Below are positions 19,358-30,427 of a stretch of 48,030 bases of DNA, one piece after another (positions within the stretch are counted from its first letter, which is position 1; every line of letters starts with the position of its first letter). Origin of the DNA: Prochlorococcus sp. AG-676-L21 (GTDB taxonomy: Bacteria > Cyanobacteriota > Cyanobacteriia > PCC-6307 > Cyanobiaceae); contig QCUA01000007.1 of NCBI GenBank assembly GCA_003210915.1, positions 1 to 48,030 on the forward strand, in the 5' to 3' direction. Made by a program: the position numbers and the translations under genes. The notes beneath the pieces were generated by a model. It did no database searches, had not been told where the DNA came from, and was given only the letters and a program-made list of their open reading frames with translations.

Positions 19358-19618
19358 ATGCCTAAATCAGAAATTCATCCTAAATGGTACCCAGATGCAA
19401 AAGTTATTTGTAATGGAGAAGTTGTAATGACTACAGGTTCAACTAAGCCTGAATTACATGTTGATGTTTGGAGTGGGAATCATCCTTTCTTTACTGGAAC
19501 GCAAAAAATTCTTGATACTGAAGGTAGAGTTGATAGATTTATGAAAAAATATGGAATGGGTTCAGCTGATTCGGCTACTTCAAAAGAACCAAAAGAATCT
19601 AAAGAATCAGATAAATAA
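19358..19618 (+). CDS. rpmE: Ribosomal protein L31 (bL31)
   Basis: L31 bridges 5S rRNA and the 30S head. The 86 residues start MPKSEIHPKWYPDAKVICNG and contain the VDVWSGNHPFFTGTQK signature and FMKKYG. Only one Cys (18) is present, so this is the zinc-free (C-minus) form. The tail is rich in Ser, Lys and Glu. Confidence 0.97.
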   Translation: MPKSEIHPKWYPDAKVICNGEVVMTTGSTKPELHVDVWSGNHPFFTGTQKILDTEGRVDRFMKKYGMGSADSATSKEPKESKESDK

Positions 19619-19652
19619 AAATTTACTAATCAAAAATTAAGCAAATTTTCAA

Positions 19653-20747
19653 TTGGAATATACAACATTAATTGCAAGGTTGAAAAATGCTTCAGAAAGT
19701 TTTGTCAATTTGGAAATGCAGTTGGCTGATCCTGATATTGCAAATAACCCTAAAAAACTAGAATCAATAGCAAGAGAAAGAGCCAAGCTGGAACCTTTGG
19801 TTTTAGATTTTAATCAATTACTTGATACTGATAAAGAAATTGGTGACTCCAAACAATTGCTTAAAGAGAATAGAAATGATAAAGATATGGAATCATTGAT
19901 CAATGAAGAATTATTCAGTCTAGAAGATCTTAAGAATCAACTTATTGAAAAATTAACAATTGCTTTATTACCCAAAGATCCACGAGATGAAAGAAGTGTA
20001 ATGTTGGAAATTAGAGCTGGAGCAGGAGGAAATGAAGCTTGTATTTGGGCCGGTGATTTAGCAAGAATGTATGAAAGATATGGACAAAAGATTGGTTGGA
20101 CAGTAAAACCTATTAGTGCTTCTGAATCAGATATGGGAGGATTTAAAGAATTAGTTATTTCTGTAAAAGGAGATTCTGTTTATAGTCAATTGAAATTTGA
20201 GGCAGGTGTTCATAGAGTTCAAAGAGTCCCAGCAACTGAATCTCAAGGCAGAGTTCATACTTCTACTGCAACAGTTGCGGTTATGCCTGAGGCTGATCCA
20301 GTAGAAGTTAAGATTGATCCAACTGAGATAGAAATTGGTACAGCTAGATCAGGTGGTGCTGGAGGTCAAAATGTTAATAAGGTAGAGACTGCTATTGATC
20401 TAATTCATAAGCCAACAGGTATCAGAGTATTTTGCACACAAGAAAGATCTCAGCTACAAAATCGTGAGCGAGCTATGGAAATTCTAAGAGCTAAGTTATA
20501 TGAGATTCAATTAAAAGAAGCTAATGCTAAGGAAAGGTCGCAAAGGCTAATGCAAGTTGGGAGTGGAGATAGAAGCGAAAAAATTAGAACTTATAATTTT
20601 AAGGATAATAGAACTACTGATCATAGGTTGGGATCCAATTTTGCATTAGAGCCAATTCTGGCAGGACAACTAGATGATGTTATTGATGCTTGTTTAGCAC
20701 AAGAACAAAAAAGGATGCTAGAAGATTTTAATGAGAATGAAAATTAA
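19653..20747 (+). CDS. prfA: Peptide chain release factor 1
   Basis: RF1 terminates translation at UAA and UAG. The 364 residues have the RF1-type tripeptide PAT (193-195) and the catalytic GGQ (237-239) in [14 protein letters not shown]. The length is that of RF1, and there is no frameshift site like that of RF2. The TTG start gives [13 protein letters not shown], which matches the family start. It ends the rplM group and converges on the HNH gene six bases away. Confidence 0.96.
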   Translation: MEYTTLIARLKNASESFVNLEMQLADPDIANNPKKLESIARERAKLEPLVLDFNQLLDTDKEIGDSKQLLKENRNDKDMESLINEELFSLEDLKNQLIEKLTIALLPKDPRDERSVMLEIRAGAGGNEACIWAGDLARMYERYGQKIGWTVKPISASESDMGGFKELVISVKGDSVYSQLKFEAGVHRVQRVPATESQGRVHTSTATVAVMPEADPVEVKIDPTEIEIGTARSGGAGGQNVNKVETAIDLIHKPTGIRVFCTQERSQLQNRERAMEILRAKLYEIQLKEANAKERSQRLMQVGSGDRSEKIRTYNFKDNRTTDHRLGSNFALEPILAGQLDDVIDACLAQEQKRMLEDFNENEN

Positions 20748-20753
20748 TTAATT

Positions 20754-21260
20754 TTAAGCAGCTAACCCAATTACATATTTACTCCATTCTTTATGTTTTC
20801 CAGAGTCTATTTGCCTTGTGGCTTCAAAATTTAGATTGCTTAATGGACGATATGGCTTTCGTTTTAAAGGCATATTTGCTTCTTCGGGGGTCCTATTACC
20901 TTTTTGAACATTACATCTAAGGCATGCAGTTGTTACATTTTCCCAGTTGTCATTTCCACCTCTGCTTCTTGGTAAAACGTGATCTATCGATAAATCACTA
21001 CCTCTGTGGTTACAATATTGACATGAATTATTGTCTCTAAGAAGTATATTTTTTCTTGTAAGTGCGACCTCTCTGAAGGGAACTTTAACGTAGTAGCGAA
21101 GCCTAATAACAGTAGGAAGGTTTTGCCCAGAATGTATGGCATATGATTGATCTTCTTCTAAACTTTCAGCTTTACCTTTGATCATTAAAATTACAGCTCT
21201 TCGCCAAGAAGTAATGTTTAAAGGTTCATAAGATGCGTTTAAAACAAGAGTCTGGCCCAT
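20754..21260 (-). CDS. HNH endonuclease family protein (cyanobacterial type)
   Basis: A compact HNH domain protein of 168 residues from MGQTLVLNASYEPLNITSW. The zinc-ribbon pairs are C80-x2-C83 and C113-x2-C116, and the core is IDHVLPRSRGGNDNW-N, with Asp93-His94 and Asn108 as likely active-site residues. Homologues are very widely conserved in cyanobacteria, which argues for a house-keeping role, though the true substrate is not known to me. Two earlier ATGs (up to 21311) would add 8 or 17 residues with no family match. I chose the start at the conserved opening. Confidence 0.85.
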   Translation of the reverse strand: MGQTLVLNASYEPLNITSWRRAVILMIKGKAESLEEDQSYAIHSGQNLPTVIRLRYYVKVPFREVALTRKNILLRDNNSCQYCNHRGSDLSIDHVLPRSRGGNDNWENVTTACLRCNVQKGNRTPEEANMPLKRKPYRPLSNLNFEATRQIDSGKHKEWSKYVIGLAA

Positions 21261-21340
21261 GCCAAATATCAATTTACATGTCATGCTAGCGGTATATTTA
21301 AATAAGCGCATATAATCGCTTAATCATTAATTCAAATTCT

Positions 21341-22528
21341 TTGAATAATCGAAAAATTAAATTTGATACTCTTCCAAGTTTTGAAGGAGAAATAGATCCA
21401 ACTCAAAGAGCTTGGATAGAAGTCAGTGGTAAAGCAATAGAGGCAAACGTAAGGCAATTAAGATCAAAATTAAAAAATAATTGTGAATTTATGGCAGTTG
21501 TTAAGGCTGATGGATATGGACATGATGCAAAAGTTGTAACTGAAAATGCGATTAAAGGTGGCGCTTCTCAATTAGGAGTAGCAACCTTAAAGGAGGGTAT
21601 AAAACTTCGTTCTTTTGGGATAAATGCCCCAATTCTTGTACTTGGTAATCTTTATACGAAAAAAGATTTATTAATATGTTTTAGAAATCATTTGATGCCA
21701 ACTGTTAGTACTTTTAGGGAGTGTTTGATTTGTAATAATATTGGAAAGAGTAATAATTTCAAATTCTCATTGCATCTAAAAGTTGATACTGGGATGTCAA
21801 GATTAGGATTTGAATATGATCAGTTTGTTCAACAATTTAATAATATTAAATCACTTGAAAATATTGCTGTTAAGGGAATATATAGTCATCTCGCCTGCGC
21901 AGATGAAAAGAATGCTTTGAATCCAAAAAGCAGCACTCAATTACAAAAAGAAAAATTTCAAGAATTATTGAAAATTATTGATATTGATAATACACAAAAT
22001 ATTAAGATTCATCTTGCTAATTCTGCTGGCATGATTCTTGGCAAAGATTTTCATTTTGATATGGTACGCGTTGGCCTTTCCATGTATGGCTATGACCCAT
22101 TAGTAAATATAAATGAAAATTTATTTCTTAAACCTGCTTTATTTTTAAAGGCTAAAGTGACTTTTGTTCGAACTATTGAAAAAGGTATTGGAGTCAGTTA
22201 CGGAAATAAATTTGTTAGTGATAGAAAAACAAAGTTAGCGGTTTTAAGTATTGGTTATGCTGATGGCATCATTAGAAATTTATCTGGCAAAATAAGTTTG
22301 ATTCATAATAAAAAACTTTATTCTCAAGTTGGATCTATAACAATGGATCAAATGATGGTAGATATTACAGACTCAAATGATATTGACGTTGGTAGCACCA
22401 TGCTATTACTAGGATCTGAAGGAGATAAATCAATTTCTCCGATTGACTGGGCAGATAAATGTAATAGCATTCCTTGGGAAATTCTTTGCTCTTTTAAAAA
22501 TAGATTACCAAGAGTCCAAGTTGATTAG
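21341..22528 (+). CDS. alr: Alanine racemase
   Basis: Alr makes D-alanine for peptidoglycan with pyridoxal phosphate. The PLP lysine is in AVVKADGYGHDA (Lys55), and the second catalytic residue is the Tyr of GVSYGNKF. DTGMSRLGFE and RVGLSMYGYDP are standard. The 395-residue length is slightly above average because of an N-terminal extension of about 20 residues, and the start is TTG, so a later start is possible. The gene is divergent from the HNH gene, with about 80 bases between the chosen starts. Confidence 0.94.
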   Translation: MNNRKIKFDTLPSFEGEIDPTQRAWIEVSGKAIEANVRQLRSKLKNNCEFMAVVKADGYGHDAKVVTENAIKGGASQLGVATLKEGIKLRSFGINAPILVLGNLYTKKDLLICFRNHLMPTVSTFRECLICNNIGKSNNFKFSLHLKVDTGMSRLGFEYDQFVQQFNNIKSLENIAVKGIYSHLACADEKNALNPKSSTQLQKEKFQELLKIIDIDNTQNIKIHLANSAGMILGKDFHFDMVRVGLSMYGYDPLVNINENLFLKPALFLKAKVTFVRTIEKGIGVSYGNKFVSDRKTKLAVLSIGYADGIIRNLSGKISLIHNKKLYSQVGSITMDQMMVDITDSNDIDVGSTMLLLGSEGDKSISPIDWADKCNSIPWEILCSFKNRLPRVQVD

Positions 22529-22551
22529 ACATTTCGATTAAATAAATAATT

Positions 22552-22580
22552 TTGAATGTTTGCTCAAAAATTGATAATGT
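22552..22580 (+). promoter_or_regulatory. Candidate promoter of tRNA-Ser
   Basis: TTGAAT (22552-22557) and TAATGT (22575-22580) are spaced by 17 bases and place the start of transcription a few bases before the mature tRNA 5' end at 22590. GATAAT overlaps the second box and could serve with 15-base spacing. Confidence 0.4.
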
Positions 22581-22589
22581 AGAAGAACT

Positions 22590-22678
22590 GGAGAGGTGGC
22601 TGAGTGGTTGAAAGCGGCTCCCTGCTAAGGAGTTACAGGAGGTAACTTTTGTCGAGGGTTCGAATCCCTCCCTCTCCG
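22590..22678 (+). tRNA. tRNA-Ser (GCT)
   Basis: An 89-nt class II tRNA. The acceptor stem GGAGAGG/CCTCTCC is followed by discriminator G. The D-arm is GCTGAGTGGTTGAAAGC, the anticodon loop is CTGCTAA with anticodon GCT, and there is a long variable arm with a TTACAGGAGGTAA core. The T-arm is GAGGGTTCGAATCCCTC. CCA is not encoded. Confidence 0.97.
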
Positions 22679-22700
22679 TATTTATTTATAAGAATCATTT

Positions 22701-23504
22701 TTATTCTTGGAGTTTTTTAAAAAAATCAATATCTATATTTTTAAGATCATTTACTGTATTTAGAATTAAATCAGCTCCTGCATCTTTAAGTTTTGATTCA
22801 TATGAAATACGTTCTTTCATCCTAGATTCTAAATGGAGATGAGGAGGAGCTACTCCAATGCTTATAAATTTTTGACTTGGGATTCTTTTTTTTGCATTAG
22901 AAACAGTATTGATATCAGCAATTGTGTCACCGACATATGCAATGGGTACATTTTTATCACCTAAACTATTTTCGGAAAGCTTACTGGCCAAGTAAAGAAA
23001 GCCTTGAGGATCTGGCTTATCAGGAGCATCACCCATTGCTATTAAAGGGGGAGATTCTAATTTAAGTCTCTTTTCTAAAACAAATTTTGCAGATGCAGAT
23101 TCGGCTCCACTAACAAATCCCCAAGTAATCCTGTTAACACTTAATAAGGTAAAAAATTCTTTTTCCACTAATAATTCCTCATTTCTTATAAAACCTGACC
23201 AGTCATTACTATCTTTAGTTGGATTCCCACCAAAGTAGAAGTCTTCAAAACATTTAATTATGGCTTCTCTTGGAGGTGTTTTCAGTTTTAGATTCTTGCT
23301 TTTAATATGCCTCTTTATAAGTTCTAAACTTAAATCCCAATCGTTATTCCAGATACCTTCGTTTTTTGCATTATCTATATCTCGATAACTAGGTTCCCAT
23401 CCGCAAAATTGATAAACTGTTTTTTTTAGTGAAAGTCTATAACTGTTTTCTACGCTTCGGATAACACCATCTATATCAAATAAAATTACACCAATATTAT
23501 TCAA
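22701..23504 (-). CDS. HAD-superfamily hydrolase, subfamily IA type
   Basis: The 267-residue protein has motif I in VILFDIDGVIRSVENSY (Asp10, Asp12), motif II SGAES, a conserved lysine-containing region with GDAPDKPDPQGF, and motif III in VAYVGDTIADINTV. The composition resembles a cyanobacterial/archaeal HAD family (TIGR01548) of unknown substrate. The GDxxDKPDP pattern is as in phosphoglycolate-type phosphatases, but that function is not shown. The start is TTG. It converges on tRNA-Ser. Confidence 0.78.
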   Translation of the reverse strand: MNNIGVILFDIDGVIRSVENSYRLSLKKTVYQFCGWEPSYRDIDNAKNEGIWNNDWDLSLELIKRHIKSKNLKLKTPPREAIIKCFEDFYFGGNPTKDSNDWSGFIRNEELLVEKEFFTLLSVNRITWGFVSGAESASAKFVLEKRLKLESPPLIAMGDAPDKPDPQGFLYLASKLSENSLGDKNVPIAYVGDTIADINTVSNAKKRIPSQKFISIGVAPPHLHLESRMKERISYESKLKDAGADLILNTVNDLKNIDIDFFKKLQE

Positions 23505-23601
23505 GGAATTAATCTCAAAACTATTTATTAAACATTAATATTCTCTTGCAAAAAAAGCAAAAACAAAATATTCAATGATCAATACAAGATGTAGTTTCAA
23601 A

Positions 23602-25422
23602 TTACTTTTTTAAATATCCTCTTGGAGTTAAAAATATTTCATCAACCAAAGTAGTTTTAGAATTACCAATAATTATTATTGATAGCATATCTATATCCTG
23701 TAAAGGCATACTATCTAAACTAAAGAAGCTCTTGGATTGATTTTCCCTACCTACTTGTCTTCCTACTAAGACTGGAGTATTTCCTGGTCTATATCCTAAG
23801 CATAATTCTATAGCTCTTTTCAATTGCCAATTTCTTTCAACTGATTGTGGATTGAAAATGGCAATTACAAAGTCTCCTAATAAAGCACCTGCAATTCTTT
23901 TTTCTATAGTTTCCCAAGGGGTTAACTTATCACTTAAGCTAATTGAACAGAAGTCATTCATTAATGGGGCTCCACCAATTGCTGCAGCCAACTGCATGCT
24001 ACTTATCCCTGGATGTACTTCAAATGAAGGCCTAATATCTTTATGAACTTTTTGAATTAATTCTAAAAGTAGGCCAGCCATCCCATAAAAACCTGCATCG
24101 CCAGAGGATATTAGTGCTACTTTGATTCCCTCTTCAGCAAGTTTTATAGCTTTCTTACATCTCTCTTTCTCTTCAGTAAGATTGCTTTCAATCATTACTT
24201 GGTCTTTTCTTTTAAGAGGTTTAATTAGATCCAAGTACATTTTGTATCCAATCCAAATAGAACATTTTGATAAAGCTTTTCTAGCATCATTTGTTAAATA
24301 GGAAATATCTCCTGGCCCACTACCTACAACATGAATCTCACCAGTTAATGGGGAATATTGATTTTTAGATTCAGAGACTGCAATAGTTACTGCGCCAAAA
24401 GTACTTTTTGAAGAATCGATACTTTTAAAAATTTTCTTTTCTTTCAATAGTTTTGAACCTTGTCCTGCAGCGATCATGCAAGCTGCCTCAGCAACTGAAG
24501 GTGTACCAATTTCATTGAGAACTACATTCGATGGGTTTGGGGTATTGATTGAAGAGAGCTCTTCAGATGTAAAAAATTTTATAGGTAAATTTTTTTCTTT
24601 TGAGATCTCTAAAATTGCCTTCTCATCTTTTTTTAAATCAACAGTTGCAAAACCTGCTATTGATAATGGAGATAAATTATTATTGGCTAAAAAACTTTGT
24701 AAAGAGTCTTCAATTAATTCTTTGCTAGTATTTCGCTCACAACCTAAACCGATCCATAGAGTTGGAGGATGCCAAGTATTTTTATGATTATCGAATATAG
24801 ATATATGAAAAATTGACTTCTTTTGCTCATAATTTTTGTCTGATAATTGAGTAATAGTATTTCCTACTTCAGAAGTTTTCCATAAATTGTTGCCTGATAA
24901 TTGGCTACAATAAATCTCTTTATTATTAGATTGCTTGATTACTAATTTTGACCAGTCCTTTATATCTCCAGATCTTTTCCATCCCCATTGATTTCCAAAT
25001 GAGTCAATATTTAAGTAATTCTGATCAATTGAATTATTAGTCTCGATTATTTCACCACCGAATAGATTACATATTTGAAATGCAATATTTTGGATATTTG
25101 ATTGATGTGCCCCAATAATGGGGACAATTTTTGATCCTTTTTTATCAATAACAATTACTCCAGGATCTTTATCTTTGGAAGATAATAAAGAATTGATAAG
25201 TCTAATTGAAGCCCCAATCGAGCCGACAAAGATAATTAAATCTAATTTGTCCCAGTTTTCTCTCAAAATTTGCCTAGGTTTCACAAACTTAACTGAGTCT
25301 TTTATCTTTTTATCTTTAGGGGATGAGCTTCCTATGAAAATCTCATTAATAAATTCAGTTTTTTTTAGTCTTTTTAAAATCTCTTTTGAAGTATCAGAAA
25401 AACCTATTGCAATACCTTTCAA
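23602..25422 (-). CDS. cobJ: CbiG-CobJ fusion: precorrin-3B C17-methyltransferase
   Basis: A 606-residue fusion in the cobalamin pathway. Residues 1-130 resemble the N-terminal CbiG domain (FVGSIGASIRLI, IIGAHQS). Residues 221-345 are the CbiG C-terminal domain (LWIGLGCERNT, GTPSVAEAACM). Residues 361-606 are the SAM-dependent C17-methyltransferase with GEIHVVGSGPGD and SSGDAGFYGMAG. CbiG opens the lactone and releases acetaldehyde; CobJ/CbiH contracts the ring. Marine picocyanobacteria use this pathway for pseudocobalamin. The start is TTG. It is divergent from psaA across a 339-base spacer. Confidence 0.92.
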   Translation of the reverse strand: MKGIAIGFSDTSKEILKRLKKTEFINEIFIGSSSPKDKKIKDSVKFVKPRQILRENWDKLDLIIFVGSIGASIRLINSLLSSKDKDPGVIVIDKKGSKIVPIIGAHQSNIQNIAFQICNLFGGEIIETNNSIDQNYLNIDSFGNQWGWKRSGDIKDWSKLVIKQSNNKEIYCSQLSGNNLWKTSEVGNTITQLSDKNYEQKKSIFHISIFDNHKNTWHPPTLWIGLGCERNTSKELIEDSLQSFLANNNLSPLSIAGFATVDLKKDEKAILEISKEKNLPIKFFTSEELSSINTPNPSNVVLNEIGTPSVAEAACMIAAGQGSKLLKEKKIFKSIDSSKSTFGAVTIAVSESKNQYSPLTGEIHVVGSGPGDISYLTNDARKALSKCSIWIGYKMYLDLIKPLKRKDQVMIESNLTEEKERCKKAIKLAEEGIKVALISSGDAGFYGMAGLLLELIQKVHKDIRPSFEVHPGISSMQLAAAIGGAPLMNDFCSISLSDKLTPWETIEKRIAGALLGDFVIAIFNPQSVERNWQLKRAIELCLGYRPGNTPVLVGRQVGRENQSKSFFSLDSMPLQDIDMLSIIIIGNSKTTLVDEIFLTPRGYLKK

Positions 25423-25761
25423 TTTAAGAAGTTCTCTTTAATATCAATTTAAAACTATATCTCTTCGCTGCAATTAAAAAAAATAAAAACGAAATATAAA
25501 AAGAAATTTAAGATTTCTTCGATCTTAATAAGTAAATATACTCAGAGCCTTGTTATCTAAAGGGATTCAATAGAAATACTGAAAAGTAACAATCAATGAA
25601 ACATTTGTTACTTTCCTGCATGATCAAAGAATCTTTAGCCTATTATTTTTGGTAACGAAAATCTTAAGTTTTGATTCTCTCGTTCCTTAAAAGCCTACTA
25701 TTAAAAAGTAGGCTCATAGGTGTGAAAATCTACTTAAGGGCCAATTATTTAGAGGTGCTAG
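25423..25761. promoter_or_regulatory. Spacer upstream of psaA with two inverted repeats
   Basis: These 339 bases separate cobJ (TTG start) from psaA. I see no gene; the longest + strand ORF in the middle is 19 codons (25596-25655). Two perfect inverted repeats stand out. The first is AAAGTAACAA/TTGTTACTTT with a 12-base loop (25583-25614). The second is AGCCTACT/AGTAGGCT with a 7-base loop (25692-25714), 47 bases before the psaA ATG, probably in the leader RNA. A further GGTAACGAAA lies at 25651-25660. The psaA promoter should lie between the repeats; TATTAT at 25641-25646 is a weak -10 candidate. Neither repeat has a following T-run, so they are not classical terminators. Confidence 0.55.
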
Positions 25762-28065
25762 ATGACCATTAGCCCACCAGAAAGTGGAGAAAAAGACAAA
25801 AAGATTTTGGAATCTCCCGTTAAGGCTGATCCCAGACCTATTGATTTTGCCAAATTAGATAAACCAGGTTTCTGGTCTAGTAAATTATCCAAAGGTCCAA
25901 AAACCACAACTTGGATTTGGAATTTGCATGCAGATGCACATGATTTCGATATACATACAGGAGATGCTGAGGAAGCTACAAGAAAAATATTCTCAGCTCA
26001 TTTCGGACACCTAGCGGTCATTTTCATATGGATGAGCGCTGCATTTTTCCATGGAGCAAGATTTTCAAACTATTCAGGATGGCTAGCTGATCCTACTCAT
26101 GTAAAACCTGGAGCTCAACAAGTTTGGGCAATAGTTGGGCAAGAGATGCTTAACGGTGATTTAGGTGCTAACTACAACGGTATACAAATAAGTTCTGGAA
26201 TATTCCACATGTGGCGAGCTTGGGGAATTACAAATGAAAGTGAATTAATGGCATTAGCTATTGGGGCAGTAGTAATGGCTGCACTAATGCTTCATGCAGG
26301 TATCTTCCACTATCATAAAGCTGCTCCAAAAATGGAATGGTTCCAAGATGTTGAGTCTATGATGAATCATCATCTCGCAGGTCTTTTAGGACTTGGTTCT
26401 TTAGCTTGGGCCGGTCATATTATTCATATTGGTGCTCCTACAGCAGCTCTTTTAGATGCTATTGATGCTGGTAGCCCACTACTTATTAACGGTAAAGAGA
26501 TAGCAACAATTGCTGACATGCCAATGCCTCATCAATTGTGTGATCCTCAAATTGTCGGTCAAATATTTCCAGGACTTGCAAGCGGTACAGGTAATTTCTT
26601 CAGTTTAAACTGGTTTGCTTTTTCAGATTTCTTAACTTTCAAGGGAGGACTTAATCCAGTAACAGGAAGTTTATGGATGACTGATATTGCACATCATCAT
26701 GTTGCAATTGCTGTTTTATTTATAATTGCGGGTCATATGTATAGGACCAACTATGGAATTGGTCATAGTATGAAAGAAATATTAGATTCTCAACAAGGAG
26801 ATCCTATTCTTTTCCCAGCACCTAAGGGTCACCAAGGTCTTTTTGATTTTATGGCTGAAAGTAGACATGCACAGCTTTCTGTGAACTTAGCAATGTTAGG
26901 TTCTCTTAGTATCTTGATCTCTCATCATATGTATGCGATGCCTCCATATCCATACATTGCCACTGATTACATGACTGTGCTTGGTTTGTTTACTCATCAT
27001 ATGTGGATAGGTGGATTATTTATAGTTGGAGCTGGAGCTCATGCAGGCATAGCGATGGTAAGAGATTACGATCCAGCAAAACATATAGATAATGTTCTAG
27101 ACAGGATTTTAAAAGCTAGAGATGCGTTAATAAGTCACCTTAATTGGGTTTGTATGTGGTTAGGCTTCCATAGTTTTGGACTCTATATTCACAACGACAC
27201 AATGAGAGCTTTAGGAAGACCTCAAGATATGTTTAGTGATTCTGCAATTCAGCTTCAACCAATATTTGCTCAATGGGTTCAAAGCATTCAAGCTTCCGCG
27301 GTGGGCACATCAATATTGGCAGGTACAGCAGAAGCCTTACCTCATAAAGCCATAAGTGAAGTATTTAACGGAAGTTTAGTTGAAGTAGGTGGAAAGGTTG
27401 CGATTGCACCAATTCCTTTGGGAACAGCTGATTTGATGATTCACCACATACATGCATTTCAAATACATGTAACAGTTTTGATTCTTCTTAAAGGTGTCCT
27501 TTATGCAAGAAGCTCAAGATTAATCCCTGATAAAGCTTCACTAGGATTTAGATTCCCATGTGATGGCCCTGGTAGAGGAGGTACATGTCAAGTTTCTTCT
27601 TGGGACCATGTTTTCTTAGCACTTTTCTGGATGTATAACTGTCTATCAATTGTTATTTTCCATTTTTCTTGGAAAATGCAAAGTGATGTTTGGGGCCTAA
27701 CAGGAGGGAATTTTGCACAAAGTGCAATCACTATAAACGGATGGTTACGAGACTTTTTATGGGCTCAAGCTGCACAAGTATTGACAAGTTATGGTCAAGC
27801 AATAAGTATGTACGGTTTAATGTTCTTAGGTGCTCACTTTATTTGGGCATTTAGCTTAATGTTCCTATTCAGTGGAAGAGGTTACTGGCAAGAACTATTT
27901 GAATCAATTGTTTGGGCACATAATAAATTGAAAGTTGCTCCAACAATTCAACCTAGAGCACTATCAATTACTCAAGGTCGTGCAGTTGGTGTAACTCACT
28001 TCTTAGTGGGCGGCATAGCTACTACTTGGGCATTCTTCCATGCTCGCCTTTTCGGGATTGGCTAA
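25762..28065 (+). CDS. psaA: Photosystem I core protein PsaA
   Basis: PsaA binds P700, antenna chlorophyll (divinyl forms in Prochlorococcus) and, with PsaB, the Fx cluster. The 767-residue protein has eleven expected membrane helices, many conserved His-rich segments such as [12 protein letters not shown] and [13 protein letters not shown], and the Fx loop [19 protein letters not shown] with both cysteines. The length is slightly above the usual ~750 residues. The ATG gives [14 protein letters not shown]. The next gene, psaB, is 28 bases downstream; the two form one unit ended by a strong terminator. Confidence 0.98.
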   Translation: MTISPPESGEKDKKILESPVKADPRPIDFAKLDKPGFWSSKLSKGPKTTTWIWNLHADAHDFDIHTGDAEEATRKIFSAHFGHLAVIFIWMSAAFFHGARFSNYSGWLADPTHVKPGAQQVWAIVGQEMLNGDLGANYNGIQISSGIFHMWRAWGITNESELMALAIGAVVMAALMLHAGIFHYHKAAPKMEWFQDVESMMNHHLAGLLGLGSLAWAGHIIHIGAPTAALLDAIDAGSPLLINGKEIATIADMPMPHQLCDPQIVGQIFPGLASGTGNFFSLNWFAFSDFLTFKGGLNPVTGSLWMTDIAHHHVAIAVLFIIAGHMYRTNYGIGHSMKEILDSQQGDPILFPAPKGHQGLFDFMAESRHAQLSVNLAMLGSLSILISHHMYAMPPYPYIATDYMTVLGLFTHHMWIGGLFIVGAGAHAGIAMVRDYDPAKHIDNVLDRILKARDALISHLNWVCMWLGFHSFGLYIHNDTMRALGRPQDMFSDSAIQLQPIFAQWVQSIQASAVGTSILAGTAEALPHKAISEVFNGSLVEVGGKVAIAPIPLGTADLMIHHIHAFQIHVTVLILLKGVLYARSSRLIPDKASLGFRFPCDGPGRGGTCQVSSWDHVFLALFWMYNCLSIVIFHFSWKMQSDVWGLTGGNFAQSAITINGWLRDFLWAQAAQVLTSYGQAISMYGLMFLGAHFIWAFSLMFLFSGRGYWQELFESIVWAHNKLKVAPTIQPRALSITQGRAVGVTHFLVGGIATTWAFFHARLFGIG

Positions 28066-28093
28066 ATAACCTGAACTTCTCCTTTTTAATTCA

Positions 28094-30322
28094 ATGGCAA
28101 CAAAATTTCCAGCATTTAACCAGGGTCTAGCTCAGGACCCAACAACCCGCCGAATATGGTATGGCATAGCTACTGCTCATGACTTTGAAAGTCATGATGG
28201 TATGACTGAAGAAAAGCTTTATCAGAAGTTATTTTCTACACATTTCGGACATCTAGCAATAATTGCCCTTTGGGTAGCCGGTAATCTTTTCCATATCGCT
28301 TGGCAAGGTAATTTTGAGCAATTTGTACTTGATCCTACTCATGTTCGTCCTATAGCTCATGCTATTTGGGATCCTCATTTTGGATCTGGTATTACGGAAG
28401 CGATGACACAGGCAGGTGCTAGTGGCCCTGTAAACATAGCTTATTCAGGCTTATATCATTGGTGGTACACAATAGGTATGAGAACCAATGAACAGCTGTT
28501 CCAAGCTTCAATCTTTATGAGTATCTTGGCTTGCTGGACCTTATTTGCTGGTTGGTTACATTTGCAACCAAAATTCAGACCTTCACTTGCTTGGTTTAAA
28601 AATGCTGAGTCTAGATTAAATCATCATTTGGCTGTTTTATTTGGCTTTAGTAGTATTGCTTGGACAGGACACTTAGTTCATGTAGCTATACCTGAATCAA
28701 GAGGCCAGCATGTAGGTTGGGATAATTGGTTGACAGTACTCCCTCATCCTGCTGGATTAGCTCCATTCTTTACTTTAAATTGGGGTGCGTATGCACAAAA
28801 CCCTGACTCATTGGAACAAGTATTTGGAACTTCTGAAGGGGCTGGAACAGCAATATTTACCTTCTTAGGAGGCTTACATCCCCAAAGTGAAGCATTATGG
28901 CTAACTGACATAGCACATCACCACATTGCAATTGGTACCATATTTGTAATTGCAGGACATATGTATAGAAATACATTTGGAATTGGTCATAGTTTAAAAG
29001 AAATCACAGAAGCTCATAACACAAGACATCCTAATGATCCTCATAAAGGCAATTTTGGAATTAACCATGATGGAATCTATGAGACAGTAAATAACTCTTT
29101 ACACTTCCAGTTGGGATTAGCTTTAGCATCACTTGGAGTCGCTACTTCTTTGGTAGCTCAACATATGGGTGCTCTTCCTTCATATGCTTTTATTGCAAGA
29201 GATTACACCACGCAATCTGCTCTTTATACTCATCATCAATACATTGCTATGTTCTTGATGGTTGGAGCATTTGCACATGGAGCAATTTTCTTCGTAAGAG
29301 ATTATGATCCTGAATTAAATAAAGATAATGTTTTAGCTAGAGTTTTAGGAACTAAAGAAGCCTTAATAAGTCATTTGAGTTGGGTAACCATGTTACTTGG
29401 CTTCCATACTTTGGGAATATATGTTCATAACGACGTTGTTGTAGCCTTTGGTAATCCTGAAAAACAAATTTTAATCGAACCAGTTTTTGCACAGTTTGTG
29501 CAAGCAGCTCAAGGTAAAATGATGTATGGCTTTGATGCTTTATTATCTGACCCTACAAGTTCTGCTAGCGTTGCGGCAAATTCTTTACCAGGAAATCATT
29601 ACTGGATGGATTTAATTAATAGACAAGATGCTCTTAGTTCTTTCTTACCTATAGGTCCGGCAGATTTCTTAGTACATCATGCGATTGCTCTTGGACTTCA
29701 TACAACTGCATTAATCCTTATTAAAGGAGCTTTAGATGCTAGAGGAACAAAACTAATTCCTGATAAGAAAGATTTGGGTTATGCATTCCCTTGTGATGGA
29801 CCTGGTCGTGGAGGTACATGCGATAGCTCATCATGGGATGCTATGTATCTCGCAATGTTCTGGGCTTTGAACTTGATAGCATGGGTAACTTTCTACTGGC
29901 ATTGGAAACATTTAGCCATATGGCAAGGTAATGTAGCTCAATTTAACGAGTCTGGTACTTATTTAATGGGTTGGTTTAGAGATTATCTTTGGTTAAACTC
30001 TGCTCAGCTAATTAATGGTTACAATCCTTTCGGTGTGAATTCACTTTCTGTCTGGGCTTGGATGTTCTTATTCGGCCATCTTGTATGGGCGACTGGATTC
30101 ATGTTCTTGATATCATGGAGAGGATACTGGCAAGAATTAATTGAGACATTAGTTTGGGCTCATCAACGTACTCCAATAGCTAACCTTGTAGGCTGGAGAG
30201 ATAAACCAGTTGCACTTTCAATTGTTCAAGCAAGACTAGTTGGATTAGCTCATTTCACAATTGGAAACATCCTTACTTTTGGAGCATTTGTTATTGCATC
30301 TACTTCAGGTAAGTTTGGATAA
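28094..30322 (+). CDS. psaB: Photosystem I core protein PsaB
   Basis: PsaB is the partner of PsaA and supplies the other two cysteines of Fx in [19 protein letters not shown]. The 742 residues begin [20 protein letters not shown], with His-rich helices such as [17 protein letters not shown] and [13 protein letters not shown]. The C-terminus ends with IASTSGKFG. The length is normal. A rho-independent terminator follows about 20 bases after the stop. Confidence 0.98.
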   Translation: MATKFPAFNQGLAQDPTTRRIWYGIATAHDFESHDGMTEEKLYQKLFSTHFGHLAIIALWVAGNLFHIAWQGNFEQFVLDPTHVRPIAHAIWDPHFGSGITEAMTQAGASGPVNIAYSGLYHWWYTIGMRTNEQLFQASIFMSILACWTLFAGWLHLQPKFRPSLAWFKNAESRLNHHLAVLFGFSSIAWTGHLVHVAIPESRGQHVGWDNWLTVLPHPAGLAPFFTLNWGAYAQNPDSLEQVFGTSEGAGTAIFTFLGGLHPQSEALWLTDIAHHHIAIGTIFVIAGHMYRNTFGIGHSLKEITEAHNTRHPNDPHKGNFGINHDGIYETVNNSLHFQLGLALASLGVATSLVAQHMGALPSYAFIARDYTTQSALYTHHQYIAMFLMVGAFAHGAIFFVRDYDPELNKDNVLARVLGTKEALISHLSWVTMLLGFHTLGIYVHNDVVVAFGNPEKQILIEPVFAQFVQAAQGKMMYGFDALLSDPTSSASVAANSLPGNHYWMDLINRQDALSSFLPIGPADFLVHHAIALGLHTTALILIKGALDARGTKLIPDKKDLGYAFPCDGPGRGGTCDSSSWDAMYLAMFWALNLIAWVTFYWHWKHLAIWQGNVAQFNESGTYLMGWFRDYLWLNSAQLINGYNPFGVNSLSVWAWMFLFGHLVWATGFMFLISWRGYWQELIETLVWAHQRTPIANLVGWRDKPVALSIVQARLVGLAHFTIGNILTFGAFVIASTSGKFG

Positions 30323-30340
30323 AGCTTTATCAAATAATTT

Positions 30341-30369
30341 AAATCACCACATTAGTGGTGATTTTTTTT
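30341..30369 (+). terminator. Rho-independent terminator after psaB
   Basis: A perfect 10-bp stem, AAATCACCAC/GTGGTGATTT, with loop ATTA, immediately followed by T8 (30362-30369, overlapping the stem end). This is the clearest terminator in the window and ends the psaAB transcript. Confidence 0.93.
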
Positions 30370-30427
30370 GTTTATTTTTATTGTTCTAGTTTAAGTTAAA
30401 ATTATAAGATTATTAATCGCTATTCAT

